Source: JAUHWL01 sp964416385
GTDB taxonomy: Bacteria; Bacteroidota; Bacteroidia; Flavobacteriales; Schleiferiaceae
NCBI GenBank assembly: GCA_964416385.1
Contig: CAYQDW010000006.1
Location: forward strand, 1 to 64,000
DNA length: 64,000 nucleotides
Direction: 5' to 3'
Positions 1 to 7,451 of this stretch are shown here, one piece after another. The notes beneath the pieces were generated by a model. That model was not told the origin of the DNA. It did no database searches and worked only from the letters and a program-made list of their open reading frames with translations. The stretch's first letter is position 1. Each line of letters starts with the position of its first letter. A program made the position numbers and the translations under genes.

Positions 1-3
1 GGT

Positions 4-11
4 TAGTTTTG
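4..11 (+). promoter_or_regulatory. Possible -7 promoter box upstream of mpl
   Basis: TAGTTTTG matches the Bacteroidota -7 consensus TAnnTTTG. It lies 88 nt before the preferred mpl start. The window begins too close to show a -33 element, so this is a weak call. Confidence 0.25.
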
Positions 12-99
12 TATGTGCACAACCCCGTTCATTTCTCCCGTGCTGAATTATATGATAACCCAACAGGGCGTTTATTTTTACGGCCTGAAGCACCACACC

Positions 100-1455
100 A
101 TGAATATGCACTTTATTGCCATCGGAGGTAGCGCGATGCACAACCTGGCTCTGGCTATGCACCAAAATGGCCACCATGTTACGGGCAGCGATGATGAAGT
201 TTTTGAACCCAGTAAATCGCGATTGGCAGCTAAGGGATTGTTACCTGATAAAATGGGCTGGGATGCCAACCGCATAACCAAAGACATTGACGCCATTATT
301 TTGGGCATGCACGCCCGCGAGGACAATCCAGAACTCATCCGCGCACGCGAAATGGGCCTTAAGATTTACAGCTACCCAGAATTTCTATACGAGCAAAGCA
401 AAGACAAAACCCGCGTAGTGATTGCCGGCAGCCACGGTAAAACCACCATTACCAGCATGGTGCTGCATGTATTGGGTTATCATGGTATGGACGTTGATTT
501 TATGGTGGGTGCCCAGCTGGAAGGCTTTGATACCATGGTACGCATTACGCCCGATGCCGAGTTCATGCTGCTGGAAGGTGATGAATACCTGGCATCACCT
601 ATTGATCGCAGGCCAAAATTCCACCTCTACAAACCCAACATTGCTTTGCTTAGCGGCATTGCGTGGGATCATATCAACGTCTTCCCCACCTTTGAGAATT
701 ACACCGAGCAGTTCCGCATTTTTGTGGATATGATTGAGCCGGGTGGCGCCATTGTGTATAGTGCCGAAGATCCTGAAGTAAAAAAAGTGGTGGAAGAAGC
801 CACCAATACGATTAAGAAATTCCCGTATTACACCCCGGCCTACCGCGTGGCCGATAATGTGTGTTACCTGGAAACACCTGATGGCGACTTGCCACTGGAG
901 ATTTTTGGTGCACACAACTTGCAGAATCTTGAAGGTGCCCGCTGGATTTGCCAAGAAATGGGCATACAGGAACAAGACTTTTTTGAGGCCATCGCCAGTT
1001 TTAAAGGTGCCAGTAAACGGCTAGAAAAGATTGCCGAAAGTGCCAACCGCGTAGTGTACAAAGACTTTGCACATGCGCCGAGTAAGGTGGCTGCTACGGT
1101 TAAGGCTGTACGCGAGCAATTCCCTAACCGCAAACTGGTGGCTTGCTTAGAGCTACATACGTTTAGCAGCCTAAATCCTGATTTTTTGCCTCAATATAAA
1201 GGAAGCCTTGACCTTGCCGATGAAGCGCTGGTATTTTATAGTCCGAAGGCACTGGCGCACAAAAAGCTACCGCAACTTAGCATTACGCAAGTACATGGCC
1301 ATTTTGCTAATGACGCATTAACTGTAAGTAATAAGTCTGATGAAGTCTTGGCATGGCTCGCCCAAAAAGAAGGCCCTGCCGTATATCTGCTCATGACAAG
1401 CGGTAACTTTGATGGCGTTGATTTGGCACAATGCGCACTAGACTTGGTTTCTTAA
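100..1455 (+). CDS. mpl: UDP-N-acetylmuramate:L-alanyl-gamma-D-glutamyl-meso-diaminopimelate ligase
   Basis: Mpl reattaches the recovered murein tripeptide L-Ala-gamma-D-Glu-meso-DAP to UDP-MurNAc in the cytoplasm, an ATP-dependent step of peptidoglycan recycling. The protein (about 451 aa) opens with the Mur-ligase Rossmann stretch HFIAIGGSAMHNLA and carries the ATP loop GSHGKTT near residue 110, followed by the Mur middle and C-terminal domains. The ATG at 100 is preferred because it gives the family N-terminus MNMHFIAIGG; an ATG at 13 would add 29 unrelated residues. Mpl resembles MurC, but the N-terminus and GSHGKTT loop fit Mpl better. It may work with the GH3/beta-lactamase protein at 22403, since both fit wall recycling; this link is inference. 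Confidence 0.9.
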   Translation: MNMHFIAIGGSAMHNLALAMHQNGHHVTGSDDEVFEPSKSRLAAKGLLPDKMGWDANRITKDIDAIILGMHAREDNPELIRAREMGLKIYSYPEFLYEQSKDKTRVVIAGSHGKTTITSMVLHVLGYHGMDVDFMVGAQLEGFDTMVRITPDAEFMLLEGDEYLASPIDRRPKFHLYKPNIALLSGIAWDHINVFPTFENYTEQFRIFVDMIEPGGAIVYSAEDPEVKKVVEEATNTIKKFPYYTPAYRVADNVCYLETPDGDLPLEIFGAHNLQNLEGARWICQEMGIQEQDFFEAIASFKGASKRLEKIAESANRVVYKDFAHAPSKVAATVKAVREQFPNRKLVACLELHTFSSLNPDFLPQYKGSLDLADEALVFYSPKALAHKKLPQLSITQVHGHFANDALTVSNKSDEVLAWLAQKEGPAVYLLMTSGNFDGVDLAQCALDLVS

Positions 1456-1505
1456 ATACTTTGCCATTTTAGCCCCTACACAAAAAGCATAACGAAAACG
1501 AACTG

Positions 1506-2354
1506 ATGATTAAGCAACTATACCGGTTTTTAAATCCGAAATTTCAAAATCTATTTTTAGAGTATAAGGTGAACTTTAAACCGCGATATGGTCATGGTAA
1601 ACCGCCTCATAAATCCCTTTATGACATTATTGATCAAAATAGAGAAACGTATAAGGCTTATCTAGAAAAAGCCTTAACGTATTCAGAATCTATTTGGACA
1701 ATTCGCGATGCAAAACAAGAAACCGACCCCTCTAAGCCAACTTGGAATAATGGGTTTTTGCCGGGGCTGGATATCATTGGTATTTATACCATGATGGCCA
1801 GCATGAAGCCCAAAAAGTATATCGAAATTGGCTCTGGTAATTCAACCAAAGTTGCCTTTAAGGCGAAAACAGAACATGCACTGGATACGGAAATAGTTTC
1901 TATAGACCCAATGCCGCGGGCAGAAATAGACCATTTGGCCAATACCGTAATTCGGGAGCCCTTTGAGAACATAGATTTGCAGCTACTGGATGATTTGCGC
2001 GAAAATGACATCTTGTTTGTAGATAACTCACATCGCATTTTACCCAACTCTGATGCCACTGTTTTCTTTTTAGAAATTTTACCTCGCCTTAAAAAAGGGG
2101 TTATTGTTCACATTCACGACATCTACCTCCCCTATGATTATCCGCAGTTTATGTGTGACAGGTTTTATTCTGAGCAATACGGGCTGGCCATGTATCTGTT
2201 GGCAAACCCAACGAAGTATGAGAGTATTTTACCCAATTACTTTATTTATGAGGATGAAGACCTCGCCAAATTAATCTCCCCCATTTGGAACCATGAAAAT
2301 TTAGCTGGTGTAGAGCGGCATGGTGGTTCTTTTTGGCTTCGGATTAATGGGTAA
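1506..2354 (+). CDS. Class I SAM-dependent methyltransferase-like protein
   Basis: A 282-aa soluble protein with a Rossmann methyltransferase core. The SAM-binding motif I is seen as YIEIGSGNSTK near residue 107. It is followed by an acidic motif (IVSIDP) and a later DILFVDNSHR segment typical of Methyltransf_24-like enzymes, which often sit among glycan or lipid modification genes. No signal peptide or membrane segment is visible. The substrate cannot be told from sequence. It lies 50 nt after mpl and could be cotranscribed with it, but nothing shows a shared function. Confidence 0.7.
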   Translation: MIKQLYRFLNPKFQNLFLEYKVNFKPRYGHGKPPHKSLYDIIDQNRETYKAYLEKALTYSESIWTIRDAKQETDPSKPTWNNGFLPGLDIIGIYTMMASMKPKKYIEIGSGNSTKVAFKAKTEHALDTEIVSIDPMPRAEIDHLANTVIREPFENIDLQLLDDLRENDILFVDNSHRILPNSDATVFFLEILPRLKKGVIVHIHDIYLPYDYPQFMCDRFYSEQYGLAMYLLANPTKYESILPNYFIYEDEDLAKLISPIWNHENLAGVERHGGSFWLRING

Positions 2355-2370
2355 AGACTCTTTGATACGC

Positions 2371-2388
2371 ATCTAAAAATTTTTAGAT
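2371..2388. promoter_or_regulatory. 18-nt perfect palindrome before the decarboxylase-like gene
   Basis: ATCTAAAAATTTTTAGAT is a perfect inverted repeat ending 3 nt before the ATG at 2392. It could be an operator, or an RNA hairpin masking the start codon. It is AT-only apart from the flanking C/G pair, so chance is possible. Confidence 0.3.
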
Positions 2389-2391
2389 AAA

Positions 2392-3147
2392 ATGACACTA
2401 AACACAAAAATGCATTCAATTAAAATAAGGCTCGTTACACTTTTTTGTTTGGCTATAATCACCCAAACAGTTGCCCAAAGTAGCCCACAGCAGGACTTAA
2501 GTGCTACAGATACCAACCGCGTAAAAGTAGTTGGTGCCATGAAAAACGTTATGTGGAAGGGCGAGCTTGGCGGCATTGTACAGTTTGATACGCTTGCGCC
2601 AAAGCGTGGACTTTATGGCTTGGGGCCAGAGTCGTTTTTAACAGGTGAGATCCTTATTATTGATGGCACCACCTATGTATCTCGGGTAACGTCAGACACA
2701 ACCATGACGGTACAACCATGCGCAGATTGTGCAGCACCATTTTTTGTTTATGCCCATGTAAATAACTGGCGGTCTATGCCCTTACCACAAAGCATTTCTT
2801 CTATCGCTGATTTAGAAAAGTTTATTGACGAACATACATCAAATGCGCAAAGACCTTTTGCCTTTAAGCTGGTAGGTACCATAAAAACGGCCACCATTCA
2901 TGTACAAAACCTTCCTAGAGGCACTGCTGTATCATCACCTACAGAGGCCCATCAAGGGCAAGTAAATTATGATCTTAAAGCCTCTGAAGTAACCATCATA
3001 GGATTCTTTTCCACGGCACATCAGGGCATTTTTACACATCATGACAGCTATTTGCACATGCACCTCATTACGGCAAATAATGACATGATGGGCCATGTTG
3101 ATGCTTTTGAGTTGGCCGAGATGACCCTTTATTTGCCAGAGGATTAA
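2392..3147 (+). CDS. Secreted alpha-acetolactate decarboxylase-like protein
   Basis: The 251-aa protein has an N-terminal signal peptide ending near TQTVAQ (a start at the ATG at 2410 is equally possible) and a domain resembling alpha-acetolactate decarboxylase, which converts acetolactate to acetoin. Family features seen are the GLGPESFLTGEILIIDG segment with the active-site glutamate, and the metal-ligand pattern SYLHMH plus GHVD (three histidines). The segment that normally carries the catalytic arginine reads GTIKTATIHVQN, with histidine at the expected place. No acetolactate synthase or acetoin gene is nearby. Family membership is fairly clear; enzyme activity and substrate are uncertain. 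Confidence 0.65.
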   Translation: MTLNTKMHSIKIRLVTLFCLAIITQTVAQSSPQQDLSATDTNRVKVVGAMKNVMWKGELGGIVQFDTLAPKRGLYGLGPESFLTGEILIIDGTTYVSRVTSDTTMTVQPCADCAAPFFVYAHVNNWRSMPLPQSISSIADLEKFIDEHTSNAQRPFAFKLVGTIKTATIHVQNLPRGTAVSSPTEAHQGQVNYDLKASEVTIIGFFSTAHQGIFTHHDSYLHMHLITANNDMMGHVDAFELAEMTLYLPED

Positions 3148-3223
3148 TCCCTTTGCCCTAAATGCTAAGATTGAATAAGGCTAAATAATCATGCGCGGCA
3201 TACCATACCCTAAAAGGCTTGGT

Positions 3224-3231
3224 TACCTTTG
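3224..3231 (+). promoter_or_regulatory. -7 promoter box for the cystathionine beta-synthase gene
   Basis: TACCTTTG matches TAnnTTTG and lies 29 nt before the ATG at 3261. No convincing -33 TTTG is seen at the expected distance. Confidence 0.4.
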
Positions 3232-3260
3232 CAGCCGCTTTAAACTGAAAGCTATTATAG

Positions 3261-4622
3261 ATGACAATCAAGAATAATATCCTAGAAACCATTGGTAATA
3301 CACCTATGGTTAAGCTTAATAAAATTGCCGAAGACATACCAGGAACCATACTGGCGAAGGTGGAATATTTTAATCCGGGACACAGCGTAAAAGACCGCAT
3401 GGCATTAAAAATGGTAGAAGATGCCGAAGCTGCGGGCTTGTTAAAACCGGGCGGCACCATCATAGAATGTACCAGCGGCAACACGGGGATGGGCTTGGCA
3501 CTAGCGGCCATTGTAAAAGGCTATAAACTGATTTGCACCCTAAGTGATAAGCAGAGTAAAGAGAAAATAGACATTTTAAAAGCTGTGGGTGCAGAGGTTT
3601 ATGTTTGCCCAACTAACGTTGCGCCAGATCACCCCGATAGCTATTATTCTGTTGCCAAGCGCCTTAATCAAGAAATACCAAATAGCTTTTGGGCCAACCA
3701 ATATGACAATTTGAGTAATGCCCAAGCGCATTATGAAAGCACCGGCCCCGAGATTTGGGAACAAACAGAAGGCAAAATCACCCATTTTGTGGTAGGCGTT
3801 GGCACCGGTGGTACCGTTAGTGGTGTGGCCAAGTACCTAAAAGAGAAAAATCCAAACATTAAAATTTGGGGTATAGACAGCTATGGTTCGGTTTTTAAAA
3901 AATACAAGGAAACCGGTGTATTTGATGAGAAAGAAATCTACAGCTATATCACAGAAGGTATTGGCGAAGATATTTTGCCGAAGAACGTTGATTTTGAGCG
4001 CATAGATTTATTTGAAAAAGTAACAGACCGAGATGGCGCTTTGGCAGCACGCGAGCTTGCCCGTAAAGAAGGTTTATTCTTGGGCTACAGCTGTGGTTCT
4101 GCATTTCAAGGTTTACGCCAATTAAAGCACCTGTTAACGGAGGATAGCGTTGTGGTGGTGCTCTTTCATGATCACGGTAGCCGCTATGTAGGCAAGGTTT
4201 ATAATGACGATTGGATGCGAGAGCGCGGTTTTTTAAATGCTGAAAACAAAGTTGCTCGCGATTTAATTGCAAAACATGCCGCGTTGCCACTAGCCACCAT
4301 TGGCGCTGGTGAGCCTGTACATAATGCCATTGCCTTAATGCGTAAGCTAAACATTAGCCAATTACCTGTTATGAGCAATGGTAAGTTTGTTGGTAGCATT
4401 GATGATGCCCATCTTTTAGATGCCCTAGTGAATGACCCTGATGCCAGAGATAAGCGGGTAGAAAATTATATTCAGCCACCTTTTCCTCTAGTGCAAGCCA
4501 GCGACCCAATTAGCAGCATTGCGCAAAAAATGACTGCCGAAAATGGCGCGGTATTGGTTGAGCTCGGACAAGGAAAATACCATATCATTACCCGACATGA
4601 TGTGGTAGCAGCCATGAGCTAA
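3261..4622 (+). CDS. Cystathionine beta-synthase-type PLP enzyme with CBS domain pair
   Basis: A PLP fold-type II enzyme of the cysteine synthase/cystathionine beta-synthase family, 453 aa. The N-terminal catalytic domain shows GNTPMVKLNKI, the Schiff-base lysine K44 in SVKDRMAL, the substrate loop TSGNTGMGLAL, and the PLP-phosphate loop GVGTGGTVSG. The C-terminal third (about residues 335-453) is a tandem pair of CBS regulatory modules, the arrangement of true cystathionine beta-synthases rather than of CysK. Expected reaction: condensation of serine (or O-acetylserine) with homocysteine or sulfide, in the cytoplasm. No other sulfur gene is adjacent. Choice between CBS and cysteine synthase activity is inference from the CBS domains. 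Confidence 0.85.
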   Translation: MTIKNNILETIGNTPMVKLNKIAEDIPGTILAKVEYFNPGHSVKDRMALKMVEDAEAAGLLKPGGTIIECTSGNTGMGLALAAIVKGYKLICTLSDKQSKEKIDILKAVGAEVYVCPTNVAPDHPDSYYSVAKRLNQEIPNSFWANQYDNLSNAQAHYESTGPEIWEQTEGKITHFVVGVGTGGTVSGVAKYLKEKNPNIKIWGIDSYGSVFKKYKETGVFDEKEIYSYITEGIGEDILPKNVDFERIDLFEKVTDRDGALAARELARKEGLFLGYSCGSAFQGLRQLKHLLTEDSVVVVLFHDHGSRYVGKVYNDDWMRERGFLNAENKVARDLIAKHAALPLATIGAGEPVHNAIALMRKLNISQLPVMSNGKFVGSIDDAHLLDALVNDPDARDKRVENYIQPPFPLVQASDPISSIAQKMTAENGAVLVELGQGKYHIITRHDVVAAMS

Positions 4623-4758
4623 GCACAATACGCTGTTTTTTATGGGCGGATTATAATGTGCAACTGGAGAGCATTTCGCGCGTAGCCGCCTAATGGCGTT
4701 ATAAAAAACTGTTGTGTATGATGATGATTAATTACAGCGTAAAAATTGAGTTAGGCCC

Positions 4759-5541
4759 ATGCAACGTGTAACTGATCAAACTGGTCGTGCGGTTGAATTG
4801 CCAGATTTACCGCAACGCATTATTAGTCTTGTTCCCTCACAAACAGAATTATTGTTCGACTTAGGGCTAGAGGAACGCGTTGTTGGCATCACCAGATTTT
4901 GTGTGCATCCAGAAACATGGCATAACAGTAAAACGCGCATTGGCGGTACAAAAATTTTAAAACATGCCGTGATTGATGAGCTACAGCCCGACCTCATTAT
5001 TGCAAATAAAGAAGAGAATACCCGCGAAGATGTAGAACGCCTAAGCCAGAAATACCCGGTTTGGGTGAGTGATGTAGCTACCCTACCCGATGCTTTGGGC
5101 ATGATTCGCAGCATTGGGGCAATAACTGGCAAAAGAATGCTTGCAGAAGATATTGCCGCAAAAATTGACACCTCTTTTACCGCGCTAAAAGTTGAACGGC
5201 AAACCAGAACCATTTATCTTATTTGGCGAAAACCCTATATGGCGGCGGGCAATGACACTTTTATAAATGATATGCTTGCGCGTTGTGGTTTTGAAAATGT
5301 TGTAGACATAGAACGCTATCCAGAATTAAGTGAGGCCGATTTAATTCATCTAGATCCAGAATTGATTTTATTTTCTTCTGAGCCCTATCCTTTTAAAGAA
5401 CAGCACATGGAGCAACTCCAAAAGTTACTTCCGCATACCCACATGCAACTTGTAAATGGTGAACCCTTTAGTTGGTATGGTAGCAGGCTGCTAGAAAGCG
5501 CCAATTATTTTAAAAAGCTCAAAGCCGTTTTAAACCTTTAA
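4759..5541 (+). CDS. BtuF/FhuD-like helical-backbone metal receptor, apparently without signal peptide
   Basis: A 260-aa protein with the Peripla_BP_2 fold: RIISLVPSQTELLFDLGLEERVVG at the N-terminal lobe, a central helical backbone, and ESANYFKKL near the C-terminus. Members are usually the periplasmic binding protein of vitamin B12, haem or siderophore ABC importers. Here the protein starts MQRVTDQTGRAVELP, directly in the mature domain, with no signal peptide or lipobox. No in-frame upstream start restores one in the 136-bp gap, and no permease or ATPase is adjacent. Similar orphan, leaderless members are common in Bacteroidota. Ligand unknown. Confidence 0.75.
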   Translation: MQRVTDQTGRAVELPDLPQRIISLVPSQTELLFDLGLEERVVGITRFCVHPETWHNSKTRIGGTKILKHAVIDELQPDLIIANKEENTREDVERLSQKYPVWVSDVATLPDALGMIRSIGAITGKRMLAEDIAAKIDTSFTALKVERQTRTIYLIWRKPYMAAGNDTFINDMLARCGFENVVDIERYPELSEADLIHLDPELILFSSEPYPFKEQHMEQLQKLLPHTHMQLVNGEPFSWYGSRLLESANYFKKLKAVLNL

Positions 5542-5603
5542 AATTTACATACACTTTACGGATCTACAACAGAACATTGCACCACATTATCGGTTTTACC
5601 TTC

Positions 5604-6125
5604 ATGTTTAGACTCTTTTTAGTAACTACGCTTATCATGTTTGGATTTTCTACAAAGGCACAACAGTTAACTGTTGGGGATAAAGCACCATCTTTTTCAT
5701 TGCTAGACCAAAATGGCACCACCGTTAACAGTGCTGATTTGTATGGGAAGGAGATTCTCGTAATTTATTTTTATCCAAAAGACGATACGCCCGGCTGCAC
5801 CAAAGAGGCATGCAGCTTTCGCGATAATTTCACTGCATTTACAGAAGCTGGTGTTCGTGTTTTAGGGGTAAGCGAAGACTCCCCCGCCAGCCACAAGACC
5901 TTTGCAGAAAAATACAAGTTACCATTTACCCTATTAAGTGACCCCAATAATGCTTTACGCGATGCATTTGGGGTTAAGGGCGATTTATTCGGGCTTATTC
6001 CAGGCCGTGTAACTTTTGTGATTGATACAAAGGGCATCATCCAGCATGTATTTATTTCGCAAACTCAAGCAGAAAAACATATAAAAGAGAGCCTTGATGC
6101 CATTGCTAAACTAAAGGGCGCTTAA
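5604..6125 (+). CDS. Exported thioredoxin-dependent peroxiredoxin (Bcp/PrxQ type)
   Basis: A 173-aa peroxiredoxin that reduces peroxides. After an N-terminal hydrophobic signal-like segment (ends near STKAQ) comes the AhpC/TSA fold with the Bcp/PrxQ motif PGCTKEAC: peroxidatic C65 and resolving C70, five residues apart. The ATG at 5604 is preferred over an upstream TTG at 5577 because it gives a clean signal peptide. The export signal suggests a periplasmic role, which differs from cytoplasmic Bcp of Proteobacteria. It ends 10 nt before crtZ. Confidence 0.85.
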   Translation: MFRLFLVTTLIMFGFSTKAQQLTVGDKAPSFSLLDQNGTTVNSADLYGKEILVIYFYPKDDTPGCTKEACSFRDNFTAFTEAGVRVLGVSEDSPASHKTFAEKYKLPFTLLSDPNNALRDAFGVKGDLFGLIPGRVTFVIDTKGIIQHVFISQTQAEKHIKESLDAIAKLKGA

Positions 6126-6130
6126 CTTTG
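6123..6130 (+). promoter_or_regulatory. -7 promoter box 5 nt before crtZ
   Basis: TAACTTTG matches TAnnTTTG; it begins in the stop codon of the peroxiredoxin gene and ends 5 nt before the ATG at 6136. If used, the transcript would start at or within a few bases of the start codon. A TTG lies 16 nt upstream of the box, slightly closer than usual. Confidence 0.4.
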
Positions 6131-6135
6131 TGGCC

Positions 6136-6627
6136 ATGAATGAATGGATAATTTACGCTGCCGTTGTAACCATTACCTTTTTAGGGATGGAGTTTGTGGC
6201 ATGGGCAACACACAAGTACCTCATGCACGGGCCACTTTGGTTTTTACATTATGATCACCACAATAAGACAAAAGGCTTTTTTGAAAAAAATGACGCCTTC
6301 TTCTTGATTTTCGCTGTACCGAGTTGGCTCTGTATTATGCTTGGTATGATGAATGAAAATTATATAAGTGTGAGCATTGGCGCAGGCATTGCGCTTTATG
6401 GCATCACCTACGCCATTGTACATGAGGTTTTTATTCACCAGCGCGTAAAGTGGCTACGGAATACAAATAACTTATATTTCAGGGCCATAAGGCGTGCACA
6501 CAAAATGCATCACAAGCACTTGGGCAAGCACTATGGCGAAAGTTTCGGGATGATTTTTATTCATCCGAAATATGTAAAGCAAGAAAAAGAAGCACAAGCA
6601 AAGAGCAAAGTTTCTGCAAATGCATAA
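6136..6627 (+). CDS. crtZ: Beta-carotene hydroxylase
   Basis: CrtZ adds 3-hydroxyl groups to beta-ionone rings, turning beta-carotene into zeaxanthin. The 163-aa membrane protein contains all four di-iron histidine motifs of the fatty-acid-hydroxylase superfamily: HKYLMH (H26, H31), HYDHH (H38, H41, H42), HEVFIH and HKMHH. Four hydrophobic segments are visible. The ATG at 6136 is chosen; a GTG at 6130 would add only two residues. Next downstream is a lycopene cyclase, so the two genes cover the last steps of zeaxanthin synthesis. The phytoene synthase and desaturase genes are not in this window. Confidence 0.9.
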   Translation: MNEWIIYAAVVTITFLGMEFVAWATHKYLMHGPLWFLHYDHHNKTKGFFEKNDAFFLIFAVPSWLCIMLGMMNENYISVSIGAGIALYGITYAIVHEVFIHQRVKWLRNTNNLYFRAIRRAHKMHHKHLGKHYGESFGMIFIHPKYVKQEKEAQAKSKVSANA

Positions 6628-6660
6628 CGCCAAAATATACAACTAAAGCAAGCCATCAGG

Positions 6661-7362
6661 TTGATTCCAGAAAGCAAATACCTCTACCTCTTCATTAATC
6701 TGTTCGTAATTTCTATACCGCTATTACGCAGTTTTGAGTCGCGCGTGGCTTTCTATAAAGGATTCAAATCTTTGGGTTTAGCCATTTTAGTAACCGGTGG
6801 TTTCTTTTTAATCTGGGATGTTATTTTCACCCACATGGAAATTTGGGGCTTTAATCCCAAATATCTTTCTGGTATATCACTTTTAGGTTTGCCTTTAGGT
6901 GAGTATCTCTTCTTTGTAACTGTACCCTTTGCCTGTGTTTTTACGTATAAGTCATTAAGTGTTTTGATCAAAAAAGACCTGCTTGGCAAATACGCTAAAA
7001 CCATCAGCAACTTTTTAATTGGCTTTAGCTTTACCATTGCTGCCATGTATTATGACCGTTGGTACACGGTTACAACCTTCATTTTCTTAGGTAGCTTTAT
7101 TAGCTTTTTGCAATACCGCGAAAAACCAGTTTGGCTAGGTAGGTTTTACCTCGCCTACGCAGTATGTTTAATTCCCTTTTTTCTGGTTAATGGCATCTTA
7201 ACAGGAACAGGCATAACAGAAGAGATTGTTTGGTATAATAACGCAGAGAATTTAGGTATACGCATGGGTACAATTCCATTTGAAGATACCTTTTATGGCT
7301 TATTATTGATTTTAGGCACTACCTATTGGTATGAGCGTTTTGGTAAAAATAAAGCTGACTAA
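6661..7362 (+). CDS. Lycopene beta-cyclase, CrtYcd type
   Basis: A 233-aa polytopic membrane protein of the carotenoid-cyclase family that is heterodimeric (CrtYc/CrtYd) in actinobacteria and fused in Flavobacteria and archaea. It shows two homologous halves, each with a conserved acidic motif: PLGEYLFF in the first and GTIPFEDTFYGLL in the second. About six to seven membrane segments are visible. Expected reaction: cyclisation of lycopene to beta-carotene. The start is the TTG at 6661; no in-frame ATG exists nearby, and the family N-terminus (YLYLFINLFVISIP) follows at once. It sits 33 nt after crtZ, likely one transcript. Confidence 0.85.
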   Translation: MIPESKYLYLFINLFVISIPLLRSFESRVAFYKGFKSLGLAILVTGGFFLIWDVIFTHMEIWGFNPKYLSGISLLGLPLGEYLFFVTVPFACVFTYKSLSVLIKKDLLGKYAKTISNFLIGFSFTIAAMYYDRWYTVTTFIFLGSFISFLQYREKPVWLGRFYLAYAVCLIPFFLVNGILTGTGITEEIVWYNNAENLGIRMGTIPFEDTFYGLLLILGTTYWYERFGKNKAD

Positions 7363-7413
7363 CTCGTTACTCCAGCACCATCATTCTAGGGTTCTATCCG
7401 CCATTTAAAAAAC

Positions 7414-7421
7414 TATATTTG
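7414..7421 (+). promoter_or_regulatory. -7 promoter box for the TonB-dependent receptor gene
   Basis: TATATTTG, an exact TAnnTTTG match, 30 nt before the ATG at 7452. No clear -33 element. A TTG inside this box (7419) is in frame with the gene but is unlikely to be the start. Confidence 0.45.
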
Positions 7422-7451
7422 GCACCCTCTCAAAAAGGCGAAACACAAAAT

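Noticed and set aside
13..99. 29-aa extension of Mpl from the ATG at 13
   Set aside because: The family N-terminus begins at 100, and the ATG at 13 lies right after a -7 promoter box.
4776..5213. A 145-aa minus-strand frame opposite the BtuF-like gene
   Set aside because: Serine- and arginine-rich antisense shadow without family features.
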